Assembly (NCBI RefSeq): GCF_023231945.1
Contig: NZ_JAJLJH010000001.1
Location: forward strand, 434,001 to 498,000
Direction: 5' to 3'
DNA from: Scleromatobacter humisilvae
GTDB lineage: Bacteria > Pseudomonadota > Gammaproteobacteria > Burkholderiales > Burkholderiaceae_C
Length of the DNA stretch: 64,000 nt
A model generated the notes under the pieces. That model made no database searches, had not been told where the DNA came from, and saw only the letters and a program-made list of their open reading frames with translations. The position numbers were made by a program, and so were the translations under genes. Shown here one piece after another: positions 43,192 to 52,206 of this stretch (position 1 is the first letter of the stretch; each line of letters opens with the position of its first letter).

Positions 43192-44487
43192 ATGACGACG
43201 CTCCAGCACCCTGCCCCCGCCACCTTCACCGACGAACGCCTGCAGTCGCTGGCCGCCGCGCACGCGACGCCGCTGTGGGTCTACGACGCCGACACCATCC
43301 GCGCCCGCGTCGAGCGCCTGCGCCAGTTCGACACCGTGCGCTTCGCGCAGAAGGCCTGCTCCAACACGCACGTGCTGCGCTTGCTGCGCTCGCTCGGCGT
43401 GCAGGTCGACGCCGTCTCGGCGGGCGAGATCCAGCGCGCGCTGCACGCGGGCTACGACGCGCGCGGCGAACACAGCGGCATCGTCTTCACCGCCGACGAG
43501 ATCGACCGGGCGACGCTGGAACTCGTCGCGCAGCACGGCATTCCCGTCAACGCCGGCTCGGTGGCGATGATCGAGCAACTCGGCGAGCATCTCGGCGAAC
43601 GCGCGAGCGGCCATCGCCTCTGGCTGCGCATCAACCCGGGTTTCGGTCATGGCCACAGCCGCAAGACCAACACCGGCGGCGAGCACAGCAAGCACGGCAT
43701 CTGGCCGACCGACCTGCCTGCCGCGCTCGAAGCCATCGCGCGCCACGGCCTGCGGCTCGTCGGCCTGCACATGCACATCGGCTCGGGGGTCGACTACGCG
43801 CACCTGGAGCGCGTGTGCGACGCGATGGTGCAGCACGTCAGCGACGTCGTCGCGCTCGGCCACGACGTCACGGCGATCTCGGCCGGCGGCGGGCTGTCGA
43901 TCCCGTACCGCGAAGGCGACGCCAGCGTCGACACCGCGCACTACTTCAGCCTCTGGGACGCCGCGCGCCGGCGCCTGGCCGCGGAACTGGGCCACGCGGT
44001 GCATCTGGAGATCGAGCCGGGCCGCTTCCTCGTCGCCGAGTCCGGCGCGCTGCTCGCCGAGGTGCGCGCGGTCAAGGAGATGGGCGGCAACCACTTCGTG
44101 CTGTGCGACGCGGGCTTCAACGACCTCGTCCGTCCGGCCATGTACGGCGGCCACCACGCGATCAGCGTCATCGCCTGCACCAACGCGGACGTCCGCGCGG
44201 AACTGGCACGCGGCGCGGAGCGCGTGCCCACGGTGGTCGCGGGCCCGCTGTGCGAATCGGGCGACGTGTTCACGCAGGACGCCGGCGGCGTCGTCGAGGC
44301 CCGCGAGATCGCCCCGGCCGAGACGGGCGACCTGCTGGTCTTCCACGACGCCGGCGCGTACGGCGCGTCCATGAGCTCCAACTACAACACGCGGCCGCTG
44401 GCGGCCGAGGTGCTGGTCGACGGTGCCACCTCGCGCGTGATCCGGCGCCGGCAGACGGTGGCGGAGCTGATCGCGCTGGAGGATTGA
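43192..44487 (+). CDS. lysA: Diaminopimelate decarboxylase
   Basis: Decarboxylates meso-diaminopimelate to L-lysine, the last step of lysine synthesis, using pyridoxal phosphate. The 431-residue fold III enzyme has the PLP lysine in VRFAQKACSNTHVL (about residue 54), the glycine-rich phosphate-binding SAGGGLSIPYREGD, IEPGRFLVAESG, and the catalytic GPLCESGDVF and YNTRPL segments at the C-terminus. FAQKAC replaces the usual YAxKAN, typical of the shorter LysR-controlled LysA type. Confidence 0.94.
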   Translation: MTTLQHPAPATFTDERLQSLAAAHATPLWVYDADTIRARVERLRQFDTVRFAQKACSNTHVLRLLRSLGVQVDAVSAGEIQRALHAGYDARGEHSGIVFTADEIDRATLELVAQHGIPVNAGSVAMIEQLGEHLGERASGHRLWLRINPGFGHGHSRKTNTGGEHSKHGIWPTDLPAALEAIARHGLRLVGLHMHIGSGVDYAHLERVCDAMVQHVSDVVALGHDVTAISAGGGLSIPYREGDASVDTAHYFSLWDAARRRLAAELGHAVHLEIEPGRFLVAESGALLAEVRAVKEMGGNHFVLCDAGFNDLVRPAMYGGHHAISVIACTNADVRAELARGAERVPTVVAGPLCESGDVFTQDAGGVVEAREIAPAETGDLLVFHDAGAYGASMSSNYNTRPLAAEVLVDGATSRVIRRRQTVAELIALED

Positions 44488-45025
44488 GGGTCGACCGACT
44501 GGTTGAGGTTTAAACTATTTCCCACTGCGCCGGAAATTGATTTCATCGCACCCCCTAACTTCGAAATCGACAATAGTTTGAAAGCCTAACGACAGGTTGG
44601 CGGGCAGTACCGGGAATCGGGTATTGCAGGTGGCACGAACATCCACATCGGCCGCCTTTTCATTTGAATAGTTCGCAATTGGCATTCGAGCTACCCGGTT
44701 TGCGGTATTCAATTGCAGCGACGCCGTTTCGTTTCTGTCGCGAGGCCGGCCGCATCGCCGAGCGCGGCCTGCCGCGCCACCCCTGCCTCGTTCGCGAGAC
44801 CTGCGAACGCGGCGCCGTGCAATCGCGCGATCCCAGTATCCGCCTATGCCGATCAGGGCTATCGCCGTCGCGACATGGTTTTCATGGTTCGCAAACAACG
44901 CGCCGAATACCCACGGGAAAACGAGATGATGGTTAGCGAGCGTTCAACTCGCCGAGAAGCCGCATTTATATTTCGCGGCCCGGGGATCACCTTATCCCCA
45001 TCACCTGTCCATCTCGGAGATTCAA
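44488..45025. other. AT-rich non-coding region with inverted repeats and a likely promoter
   Basis: A 538-bp stretch without a convincing gene; short frames in it lack family features. Its AT content is visibly above that of the window. It holds inverted repeats AAACTATT/AATAGTTT (44512-44519 with 44572-44579) and GCAATTG/CAATTGC (44675-44681 with 44710-44716), a TTCAAC (44943-44948) and TATATT (44967-44972) pair 18 bases apart that could be a sigma-70-like promoter, and a small GGGGAT/ATCCCC hairpin (44982-44999). The sedolisin gene follows with GGAG before its ATG, so this may be a long regulated leader. Confidence 0.5.
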
Positions 45026-46726
45026 ATGTCCAAATTGGGGAATATCGGAACTCATATTGGTGCGCGCCGCAAGGTCAGCCTGGCGCTGATGGCCGCGCTC
45101 GGCACGCTGTCGCTGGGCGCGCAGGCCGAAGGCGCGCACACGAAGCACGTGCACGCCGAGATCCCGGGCGGCCAGGCCCAGATGGTCGGCACCCCCGCCG
45201 CGACCCAGGTGATGAACCTCGACATCGTGCTGCCCGTGCGTGACCGCGAAGGCCTGCAGGCGCTGGCGCGCGCGATCACCGATCCCGACAGCCCGATGTT
45301 CCGCCACTACATCACCCCGGCGCAATTCACCGAGCGCTTCGGCCCGACGCAAGCCGACTACGAGGCCGTGCGCAGCTACATGGAAGAGCGCGGCCTGAAG
45401 GTGACCGGCGGCACGCGCGACGGCATGGACCTGCAGGTGCAGGGCTCGATCGACAAGGTCGAGAAGGCCTTCCACGTGACGATGCGCAACTACAAGCATC
45501 CGACCGAGAACCGCACGTTCTTCTCGCCCGACCGAGAGCCGACGACCGACCTCGCCGTCAAGCTGTGGCACGTCTCGGGCATGGACAACTTCTCCATCCC
45601 CAAGCCCAAGTACGTCAAGCGCACCGACTACGCCGCCGCCCGCGGCATCTCCGAGGACGCGGTCGTCTCGCACGCCACCACCGGCTCGGGCCCGTCGGCC
45701 TCGTTCCTGGGCAGCGACATGCGCGCCGCCTACTATGGCAGCGGCTCGCTGACCGGCGCCGGCCAGCACGTCGCGCTGTTCGAGTACTACGGCACCGACC
45801 TGGCCGACCTGACCACGTACTACAAGAACATCGGCCAGACGAACAAGGTGCCGGTCACGCTGATCTCCACCGACGGCACCAGCACCTCGTGCACCGCCAA
45901 GAACAAGTGCGACGACGGCGAGCAGGAGCTCGACATCACCCAGGCGCTGGGCATGGCCCCGGGCCTGGCCGGCCTCGAGATGTATGTCGGCTCCACCGAC
46001 ACCGCCATCATCAGCGCAATGACCACGCACAGCCCGCTGGCCGGCGCGATCGGCTGCTCGTGGGGCTGGACGCCCGCCGACGCGAGCACGCTCGATCCGT
46101 ACTTCGAGAAGATGGCCGTGCAGGGCCAGAGCTTCTTCGTCGCGTCGGGCGACAACTCGACGTGGACGAAGTCCGGCAACGCCGAATCCTGGCCGGCCGA
46201 CGACGCGAACATCATCGCGGTCGGCGGCACGGATCTCGTCACGGCCTCGGCCGGCGGCGCCTGGAAGTCGGAGACCGCCTGGGTCGACTCGGGCGGCGGC
46301 ATCTCGCCCAACAAGATCAAGATCCCGACCTGGCAGCAGACCGCGGGCGTGATCACGTCGACCAACAAGGGCTCGACGAGCTACCGCAACGGTCCGGACG
46401 TGGCGGCCAACGCCAACTTCACGTTCTACACCTGCGACAACCAGACGACCTGCCAGGCCAACGCCTACGGCGGCACGAGCTTCGCCGCCCCGATGTGGGC
46501 CGGCCTGGTCGCGCTGGCCAACCAGCAGGCCGCCTCGCAGGGCAAGGGCAACGTGGGCTTCTTCAACCCGAAGATCTACTCGCAGAACGTGACCTCGAGC
46601 TACTCGACGGGCTTCCACGACGTCACCAGCGGCAAGTCGGGCAGCTACTCCGCCGGCACCAACTTCGACCTGGTGACCGGCTGGGGCAGCCCGAAGCCGG
46701 CGATCATCACGCAGCTGCTGAAGTAA
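45026..46726 (+). CDS. Sedolisin/kumamolisin-type serine-carboxyl protease (S53)
   Basis: A 566-residue secreted protease. After a signal region (about 1-35) comes the Pro-kumamolisin activation domain (about 45-190: MFRHYITPAQFTERFGPTQA, VKLWHVSGMDNFSIPKPK), removed on maturation. The catalytic domain has the Glu and Asp of the Ser-Glu-Asp triad in DDGEQELDITQALGMAPG (about 293), the oxyanion region AIGCSWGWTP and the nucleophile in GGTSFAAPMWAGL (about 480). The C-terminal calcium-binding FDLVTGWGSP is present. Works best at acid pH in known members. A T-tailed hairpin follows the gene. Confidence 0.93.
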   Translation: MSKLGNIGTHIGARRKVSLALMAALGTLSLGAQAEGAHTKHVHAEIPGGQAQMVGTPAATQVMNLDIVLPVRDREGLQALARAITDPDSPMFRHYITPAQFTERFGPTQADYEAVRSYMEERGLKVTGGTRDGMDLQVQGSIDKVEKAFHVTMRNYKHPTENRTFFSPDREPTTDLAVKLWHVSGMDNFSIPKPKYVKRTDYAAARGISEDAVVSHATTGSGPSASFLGSDMRAAYYGSGSLTGAGQHVALFEYYGTDLADLTTYYKNIGQTNKVPVTLISTDGTSTSCTAKNKCDDGEQELDITQALGMAPGLAGLEMYVGSTDTAIISAMTTHSPLAGAIGCSWGWTPADASTLDPYFEKMAVQGQSFFVASGDNSTWTKSGNAESWPADDANIIAVGGTDLVTASAGGAWKSETAWVDSGGGISPNKIKIPTWQQTAGVITSTNKGSTSYRNGPDVAANANFTFYTCDNQTTCQANAYGGTSFAAPMWAGLVALANQQAASQGKGNVGFFNPKIYSQNVTSSYSTGFHDVTSGKSGSYSAGTNFDLVTGWGSPKPAIITQLLK

Positions 46727-46749
46727 GCCGCGGCGCTTCGGCGTGATCG

Positions 46750-46784
46750 GGCGGGACGAGGGGCGACCCTTCGTCCCGCCTTTC
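46750..46784 (+). terminator. Rho-independent terminator after the sedolisin gene
   Basis: A 13-bp stem with one G-T type mismatch (GGCGGGACGAGGG from 46750, pairing with CCTTCGTCCCGCC ending 46780) and a short loop, followed by TTTCATTT. It lies 24 bases after the protease stop. Confidence 0.8.
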
Positions 46785-46956
46785 ATTTGCGGTCCCGCCT
46801 GCGCGCGTTCGTCGATTTCCGCGGCCGGCCGTTGAACTTGCGGCCATCGTCTCCACCTGCTCCGCATCGTCGAGCAACTCGACCGACCCGCGTGCCGCGT
46901 CGGGGCCGCGGAACGCGGTACGCTTGGCACCTGAGACAAATCCGGAGCTCACTCAA

Positions 46957-47550
46957 ATGCACATGGAATCCCCCCCGCCCGCCGCCGCGCATGCCGACGC
47001 CCGCAGCTCCTTCCTCGAAGAAAAGGCCTTCAAGTCGCGCACGGTGCTGGTGTTCGGCGCGATCAACGACCAGTCCGCCGCCGACACGGTGCGCCGCCTG
47101 ATCGCCCTCGACGCCGACTCGCCCAAGGAGCCGATCGACATGCTCGTGTCCTCGCCGGGCGGCCACCTGGAGTCGGGCGACACCGTGCACGACGTCATCC
47201 GCTTCATCTCGGCCCCGGTGCGCATGATCGGCACCGGCTGGGTCGGCAGCGCGGCGACGCACCTGTTCCTGTCCGTGCCCAAGGAACGCCGCTTCTGCCT
47301 GCCGCAGACGCGCTTCCTGATCCATCAGCCCAGCGGCGGCGCCGGCGGCCAGGCCACCGACATCGCGATCATGGCGCGCGAGATCATCAAGGCCCGCGAG
47401 CGCATCGCCAAGGTCATCGCGAAGGAAACGGGCCAGCCGCTCGAGAAGGTGCTGGTCGACATCGAGCGCGACAACTGGATGGGCCCCGAGGAAGCCATCG
47501 AGTACGGCCTCATCTCGCGCATCATCGAGAACCGCAAGGATCTCGACTAA
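46957..47550 (+). CDS. ClpP-like serine protease subunit
   Basis: A 197-residue ClpP/crotonase-fold peptidase. The Ser is in GWVGSAATHLFL (ClpP has GxAASMG), the His in RFLIHQPSGGAGGQATD and the Asp in IERDNWMGPEEAIEYGLIS, so the triad is kept. The N-terminus is shorter and the Ser loop differs from housekeeping ClpP, so this is a paralogue rather than ClpP itself; no ClpX is adjacent. ATG 46957 was chosen with GGAG upstream; a TTG at 46924 is an alternative. Confidence 0.87.
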   Translation: MHMESPPPAAAHADARSSFLEEKAFKSRTVLVFGAINDQSAADTVRRLIALDADSPKEPIDMLVSSPGGHLESGDTVHDVIRFISAPVRMIGTGWVGSAATHLFLSVPKERRFCLPQTRFLIHQPSGGAGGQATDIAIMAREIIKARERIAKVIAKETGQPLEKVLVDIERDNWMGPEEAIEYGLISRIIENRKDLD

Positions 47551-48236
47551 CGCACGTCCAGGTGGTATGTCGTCGACAACGGCGTGCTGTCATAGCGCGC
47601 GTTGACGACGATCGTGTGCGGTCCGGCCGACAGCGGCGCGAGCATCACGTACCAGCCGTCGGCGACCGCCGTCTTCGCACGCGACGGCGGGAACTGGCGC
47701 GCGCCGAGCGCGAAGCAGTCGCCGGTGGGGATGCGGTGGCTGGGCATGTTGTCGACCGCCACGCCGTCAATCGTCATCGTGAGCTGGCTCACGTGCGTGA
47801 GGCTGCCCGAGGCGAGGCGCGCCATCGACTCGCAGACCGGCTCCTTGTTGCCCGAGCGCTCCACCGTGGTGGCGAGCGGCACGAACAAGGTCTTGCCATT
47901 CGGAATGGTGCAGCTGCGCTCGACCGGCCCCGTGCCGTCCGACGTCGCGAGGAACCACACGTCGCCCTCCTGCTTCGCGGCGCACAGCGCACCGGTGGTG
48001 TCGGAGACCGGGCTGTTGCCGCGCGCGAACGTCGCGACCCATTGCAGGTAGGCCTCGGACCATTCGACCTGCGAGTGGTCATAGACGACGTCGTCGGTGA
48101 CGATCCTTGCGGGCTGCGGCATGCCGTTGTCGGCGGCGGTCGCGGCGGTCGCAAGCAGGCCGATCGCGATGTGCACGGCGCAGACAAGCGTGCGGCGCAC
48201 GGACGGATGGCGGGGGGAACTCGAAGGCAGGTGCAT
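47547..48236 (-). CDS. Exported protein, unknown function
   Basis: A 229-residue protein with a signal peptide (residues 1-35, ending ATAAD). The mature part contains SQVEWSEAYLQWVATFARGN, WFLATSDGTGPVERSCTIPN and GWYVMLAPLSAGPHTIVVNA, a pattern seen in secreted all-beta proteins of proteobacteria without assigned function. Three cysteines are present in the mature part. Its stop overlaps that of the convergent ClpP-like gene. Confidence 0.65.
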   Translation of the reverse strand: MHLPSSSPRHPSVRRTLVCAVHIAIGLLATAATAADNGMPQPARIVTDDVVYDHSQVEWSEAYLQWVATFARGNSPVSDTTGALCAAKQEGDVWFLATSDGTGPVERSCTIPNGKTLFVPLATTVERSGNKEPVCESMARLASGSLTHVSQLTMTIDGVAVDNMPSHRIPTGDCFALGARQFPPSRAKTAVADGWYVMLAPLSAGPHTIVVNARYDSTPLSTTYHLDVR

Positions 48237-48338
48237 GTCCGCATTCTCGCGGCTCCAGGCAAAGCACGCGCGCACCGGCCGCGATGCCCTTGTCGGCCGC
48301 GGTAAGCTTCGCGTCACAACAACCGCTGAGGAGGCCTC

Positions 48339-48761
48339 TTGAACACGACATCGACCGGCCAGGACTGGAGTCCGAAACAAGTCCCCGCACGCCATGCCGA
48401 TACGACGGCCGACATTCACCGCACGATCGCCTGGATCTACGGCGTGCTGGGTCTGCTGATCGTGGCGGTCTTCGCCTTCGCGTCGATGGGCAGCGTCCGC
48501 GAGCACGAATGGGGCGCGGCCGCTGCCGTCGCATTGTTCTTCGGCGCCGTCGTTGCGCTCCACGCGGCGCTGGCGGTCGGTGCGCGCAACCGCAACGGCA
48601 TCGCGAAGACGGGCTCGGTCATCGTCGGCGTGCTGATGCTGTTCGGCTTCCCGATCGGCACCATCGTCGGCGGCTTGCTGATCTACAACAGCACGCAGAA
48701 CTGGCCGCCGAAGCGCCTGCAGCAAGTCGGCGGCGCCGGCCCCGACCTGCGCGATCTCTGA
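48339..48761 (+). CDS. Small membrane protein with three predicted helices
   Basis: A 140-residue protein with hydrophobic helices at about 31-50, 60-82 and 92-114. TTG 48339 is taken as the start because TGAGGAGG lies only 4-5 bases before it and the first codons follow the reading frame; no ATG is suitably placed. No family recognised. It begins a short plus-strand run with a one-helix protein and a methyltransferase. Confidence 0.6.
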   Translation: MNTTSTGQDWSPKQVPARHADTTADIHRTIAWIYGVLGLLIVAVFAFASMGSVREHEWGAAAAVALFFGAVVALHAALAVGARNRNGIAKTGSVIVGVLMLFGFPIGTIVGGLLIYNSTQNWPPKRLQQVGGAGPDLRDL

Positions 48762-48784
48762 CCGAAGCGTTCGCCGCTCGAACG

Positions 48785-49030
48785 ATGCCGCAGCACGAAC
48801 CAGCCACGCGACGGTCACGGCTCACGCGCCGGGAATGGATGCTGATCGCGCTCGGCCTGGGCGCGTGGGTGGCGCTCGCGCTCGGCGGCGTGTGGTTCGT
48901 GCACCAGATGACGCGCTCGAAGGCGTCGTGCGGCGGCCAGATCGAGGCGCGCACGGCGATGCCCAGGGGCCAGGCGACCGGCCCGCGCAACGCGCTGCAA
49001 CTGCTCACCGGCACGGGCCGCTGCCAATGA
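48785..49030 (+). CDS. Small one-helix membrane protein
   Basis: An 81-residue protein with an Arg-rich start (RRSRLTRREW), one transmembrane helix (about 19-40) and a short tail with two cysteines. Its stop overlaps the ATG of the methyltransferase (ATGA), which supports it as a real gene. Function unknown. Confidence 0.55.
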   Translation: MPQHEPATRRSRLTRREWMLIALGLGAWVALALGGVWFVHQMTRSKASCGGQIEARTAMPRGQATGPRNALQLLTGTGRCQ

Positions 49031-49626
49031 CCATCGCGCCCGGCACGACGGCGTTCTACGATCGCTGGGCCGTCGCCGGCGAGGAGGCCCCGCGCAGCGC
49101 GATGTCGCGCCACTTCGAGTCCGCGTTCGCGCCCGGCGCGCGCGTGCTGGACGTGGGCTGCGGCAAGGGCCGCGACATCGTCGCGCTGCTGGACATGGGC
49201 TTCGATGCCTTTGGCGTCGAGCCCAACGACGCGATGCGCGCGCAGGCGCTCGCGCGTGACGCGCGCCTGCGCGGACGCGTCGAGGCGGCCGCGCTGCCCG
49301 CGCTGGGCCAGCCCTTCGGCGGCGGCTTCGACGGCGTCGCCTGCAGCGCGGTGCTGATGCACGTGCCCGACGACGCGCTGCCCGCGTCGCTCGCGGCACT
49401 GAGCGCCGTGCTGCGGCCGCGGGCGCGCCTGCTGATGGCCGTGCCGGAGATGCTGCCCGAGTTGCTGGCCGACGGCCGCGACCCGGACGGGCGCGCGTTC
49501 ACCAACCACGCAACGCCGCGTGTCGAGCAGTTGCTGGTCGACCTCGGCTTCGCGCTCCTGCGCCACGACGAGATCCCGACGCCGCAGACCGACACGCGCT
49601 GGCGCGTGATGCTCTTCGAGCGCTAG
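49027..49626 (+). CDS. SAM-dependent methyltransferase
   Basis: A 199-residue class I methyltransferase. Motif I is VLDVGCGKGRDIVALL (about residue 40), with the acidic FGVEPN after beta-2, and FDGVACSAVLMHVPDDAL as motif IV/post-I. Substrate unknown. It is translationally coupled to the small membrane protein before it and its stop overlaps that of the convergent MFS gene. Confidence 0.88.
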   Translation: MTIAPGTTAFYDRWAVAGEEAPRSAMSRHFESAFAPGARVLDVGCGKGRDIVALLDMGFDAFGVEPNDAMRAQALARDARLRGRVEAAALPALGQPFGGGFDGVACSAVLMHVPDDALPASLAALSAVLRPRARLLMAVPEMLPELLADGRDPDGRAFTNHATPRVEQLLVDLGFALLRHDEIPTPQTDTRWRVMLFER

Positions 49627-50786
49627 TCCCAGCGCACGCGCCGCGACAGCGCCGCCAGCGCGATCGCCGACGCGGCGACGACGGCCATGCCCCACGACAG
49701 GTTGGTGGCCTGCGCCACCGCGCCGATCACCAGCGGGCCGACGAGGAAGCCGAGAGAGCCCAGCGTCATCACCGCCGCCAGCGCGACGCCGCCCTCGCGC
49801 GCGCCGGCCGCGTACACGCACGGCGACACCGTCGCCACGCCGATACCGAACAGCCCGAAACCCACCAGCGCGGGCCAGACGCCACCGATCAGGAGCGCTG
49901 CGGCGAGGCTCAGGCCCGCCAGCAGCGAGCCGCCGAACAGCAGCCGGCGCGCGCCCCAGCGCACGCGCGCGCGATCGCCGAACCAGCGCGTCACCAGCAT
50001 CGCGCCCTGCAGGCTCGCGATGCCCAGCGGCGCCACCTGCTGCGAGGCCGCGGCGCGTTCCTTCAGGTAAAGCGTCGACCAGTCGACCATCGAGCCCTCC
50101 ACGATCATGCCGAGGAAGGCCATCGCGCCGATCAGCAGGGCCGCGCCGCGCGGCAGCGCGAACGAGCGCGTGCCGCCGTCGATGGCGTTCGCGTCGGCGA
50201 CGAGCCCCGCGCGCGGCAGCAGCGTCGCGGCCAGCACGACCAGCGCGGCGACCGCGAAGTGCACGGGCACCGAGGTCGTGAAGCCCACGATGCTGGACGC
50301 GAGGAACGCGCCGGCCATCGTGCCGAGGCTGAAGACCGCGTGCAGCCGCGACATCACCGGCACCGCCGTCGCGCGCTCGACCTCCACACCTTGCGCGTTC
50401 ATCGCGACATCCATCGTGCTGGCGATCACGCCGTACAAGCACATCACGATGCAGGCCAGCATCCAGCTCGGTGCCAGGCCCAGCGCGACGAGCCCGGCCG
50501 CGAGCAGGCATCCCGCCAGCACGCTCGCGCCGCGCGAACCGAGCTTGTGCAACGCCGCGGCCGTCACCGGAAACGACAGGACCGAGCCGATCGCCGCGGA
50601 CAGCAGCACGACGCTGACCTGCGAGGTGCTCAGGCCGAGAGAAGCCTTGATCGCCGGCAGCCGCGACGTCCACGTGCCGTAGCCGAAGCCCAGCGCGCCG
50701 AAAAGCGAGGCGACGGCCAGTTGGCTGGCGCGCACGGAGGGGACGACGCGCGTGGCGTCGGAAGCTAAGGCGGAAGACTCGGACAT
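49623..50786 (-). CDS. MFS transporter (YbjJ-like)
   Basis: A 387-residue major facilitator with twelve predicted helices. The early motif GFGYGTWTSRLPAIKASLGL and STMDVAMNAQGVEVER are characteristic of the YbjJ-type branch. Substrate unknown. The ferredoxin and DUF4303 genes lie upstream on the same strand; only 12 bases separate it from the ferredoxin stop. Confidence 0.88.
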   Translation of the reverse strand: MSESSALASDATRVVPSVRASQLAVASLFGALGFGYGTWTSRLPAIKASLGLSTSQVSVVLLSAAIGSVLSFPVTAAALHKLGSRGASVLAGCLLAAGLVALGLAPSWMLACIVMCLYGVIASTMDVAMNAQGVEVERATAVPVMSRLHAVFSLGTMAGAFLASSIVGFTTSVPVHFAVAALVVLAATLLPRAGLVADANAIDGGTRSFALPRGAALLIGAMAFLGMIVEGSMVDWSTLYLKERAAASQQVAPLGIASLQGAMLVTRWFGDRARVRWGARRLLFGGSLLAGLSLAAALLIGGVWPALVGFGLFGIGVATVSPCVYAAGAREGGVALAAVMTLGSLGFLVGPLVIGAVAQATNLSWGMAVVAASAIALAALSRRVRWD

Positions 50787-50798
50787 GCCGCAAGGCTA

Positions 50799-51104
50799 TC
50801 AGGACTTCGTGGAACCGGTACCAACCCGCTGCAAGGTGATCGCGCTCTCGGGGCAGGCGCTGACGCACAGCCCGCAACCGTGGCACTGGTCGGCGCGCAG
50901 CACCTCGGCCTGCTGGCCGCCGTGCACCCACCACTTGAGCGTGCCCAGCATCGTCAGCTGCGGCAACTCGCCGCGTTCGCGCCGGCACACGACGAAGACG
51001 TCGTACGGACACTCGGCGACGCAGGCCGACTTGCCTTCGCAGCGGTTGGCGTCGACGACGGGCGCGAAGACACCGGCGGGATGCCTGCAGTCACTCGAAG
51101 ACAT
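50799..51104 (-). CDS. Ferredoxin with one atypical cluster motif
   Basis: A 101-residue iron-sulfur protein with two cluster motifs. The second, CHGCGLCVSACPE, is a complete CxxCxxCxxxCP site. The first, CEGKSACVAECPYDVF, lacks the second cysteine (Lys in its place), so one site has only three cysteines, as in [3Fe-4S]/[4Fe-4S] seven-iron ferredoxins, though spacing differs from those. Its start overlaps the end of the DUF4303 gene by 14 bases. Electron partner unknown. Confidence 0.82.
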   Translation of the reverse strand: MSSSDCRHPAGVFAPVVDANRCEGKSACVAECPYDVFVVCRRERGELPQLTMLGTLKWWVHGGQQAEVLRADQCHGCGLCVSACPESAITLQRVGTGSTKS

Positions 51105-51786
51105 CGTCCTCCGGCAGCGCCTCGTCCGGCAGGTACAGCTTGTAGAACGCCTGGTTGCCGGCGTTCATCTCCTCGCCGAAGCGCCGGGCGACCGCCGGCG
51201 GGTTCAGCATCCTGGCGAAGTCGTAGCGCTCGAGGTTGGACTGGTCGGCCTTCCACACGCACAGCACCAGGCGCTCGCGCTCGGGCCCGCTGCCGAACAG
51301 GCCTTCCTCGTCCAGGTCCTGCAGCGCCTCGACGGCGATCTCGAAGACCTCGTCGACGAGGGTGTCGAGCGTCTCGCCCTCGTCGTCGACATCGTCGAAC
51401 TCGGCGCCCTCCTCGAAATCGTCGGCGTCGAAGTCGTCGTCCTCGTCGGCCTCGGCATCGAGCTCCTGGACGAGCAGGTTGGCCTCCGGCAGCAGGTCGG
51501 CGCCCTCTTCGTGCAGCGGCGAGTCGACGAGGCTCCAGCGCAGGTTCTGTCGGACGAGCGCGGGATCGCGGCCCTTGCCGCGCTTGCTGACGAGCGCCGC
51601 CGCGACGGCTGCCTCCAGGCCCGCCTCGCTGAAGGCCGTGACCGACAGCGTGCTGGCCGAGTCGGTGGTGACGACGCCGAAGCCGTATAGGCCCTCGCCC
51701 GCATGCGCGGCGTGGACGGCCTTCCACGCGGCCCGCAGCTCGGCATGCAGCGTGGACTGGAGCAGGGACGAGTGGAGTTCGGGCAT
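51091..51786 (-). CDS. DUF4303-family protein with acidic insert
   Basis: A 231-residue cytoplasmic protein. The N-terminal ELRAAWKAVHAAHAGEGLYG then FGVVTTDSASTL follows the DUF4303 pattern, a family that includes presumed immunity proteins. Residues about 110-145 are a very acidic stretch (for example EADEDDDFDADDFEE). ATG 51786 was used. The 3' end overlaps the ferredoxin start, so the two are co-translated, an odd pairing. No toxin is visible nearby. Confidence 0.6.
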   Translation of the reverse strand: MPELHSSLLQSTLHAELRAAWKAVHAAHAGEGLYGFGVVTTDSASTLSVTAFSEAGLEAAVAAALVSKRGKGRDPALVRQNLRWSLVDSPLHEEGADLLPEANLLVQELDAEADEDDDFDADDFEEGAEFDDVDDEGETLDTLVDEVFEIAVEALQDLDEEGLFGSGPERERLVLCVWKADQSNLERYDFARMLNPPAVARRFGEEMNAGNQAFYKLYLPDEALPEDDVFE

Positions 51787-51895
51787 GGCACGCTTCCTGT
51801 CTGAACGGACCCCGCAGCTTAGCGGCGCCAGCGCATAGCGCCAGCGGCAACCAGCCTGATGGCGGGGCTGATCGACGTCAACGGCCCGGGCAGCG

Positions 51896-51929
51896 CCCAA
51901 AAACAAAACGCACGCCCGAGGGCGTGCGT
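51896..51929 (-). terminator. Rho-independent terminator
   Basis: On the minus strand a perfect 10-bp stem (51929-51920 with 51917-51908) with a 2-base loop is followed by TTTTGTTTTT. It lies 46 bases after the stop of the small zinc-binding gene at 51976 and is the best intrinsic terminator in the window. Confidence 0.9.
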
Positions 51930-51975
51930 CCGTGAAGCATCTTGCGGAGCCGGTCGGGCGCCCCGCAGTCATGCA

Positions 51976-52206
51976 TCAAGCCGGCTGCGCGTCGGCCTCC
52001 TTGCAGCTGGGAGCGCAGACCGACTGGGCGCGGCCCAGGAGCTTGCGGGTCTTCAGCTGGGCACGGGGACGATGCTTGCCGCAGAGAAAGCACGACATCG
52101 TGGCAGCGCCAAAGGCGCCGGTGGCGGCGAAAGGGGATCCTGCGGCCTTGGAGCGATAGCGCAGGCCGTCGGCCCCAAGGGTGGTCTTGACTTCTTGCTT
52201 CGACAT
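51976..52206 (-). CDS. Small zinc-ribbon-like protein
   Basis: A 76-residue protein with a C-terminal four-cysteine set (MSCFLCGKHRPRAQL then SVCAPSC), probably a zinc-binding domain with basic residues between the pairs. GGAAGG precedes ATG 52206. Such single-domain proteins are widespread in Burkholderiales, function unknown. It has its own strong terminator, and an AT-rich stretch (about 52270-52305) upstream probably holds its promoter. Confidence 0.7.
   Translation of the reverse strand: MSKQEVKTTLGADGLRYRSKAAGSPFAATGAFGAATMSCFLCGKHRPRAQLKTRKLLGRAQSVCAPSCKEADAQPA

Noticed and set aside
44515-44898. 127-codon minus-strand frame in the AT-rich region
   Set aside because: No recognisable domain, no good ribosome-binding site, and it mixes an Arg-rich centre with unrelated ends; the region is better explained as regulatory.
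49247-49265. Another copy of the GCGCGTGACGCGC motif
   Set aside because: It lies inside the methyltransferase coding sequence where Ala-Arg-Asp-Ala-Arg codons explain it, and similar cases occur in paaD, so these were not counted with the intergenic hairpins.
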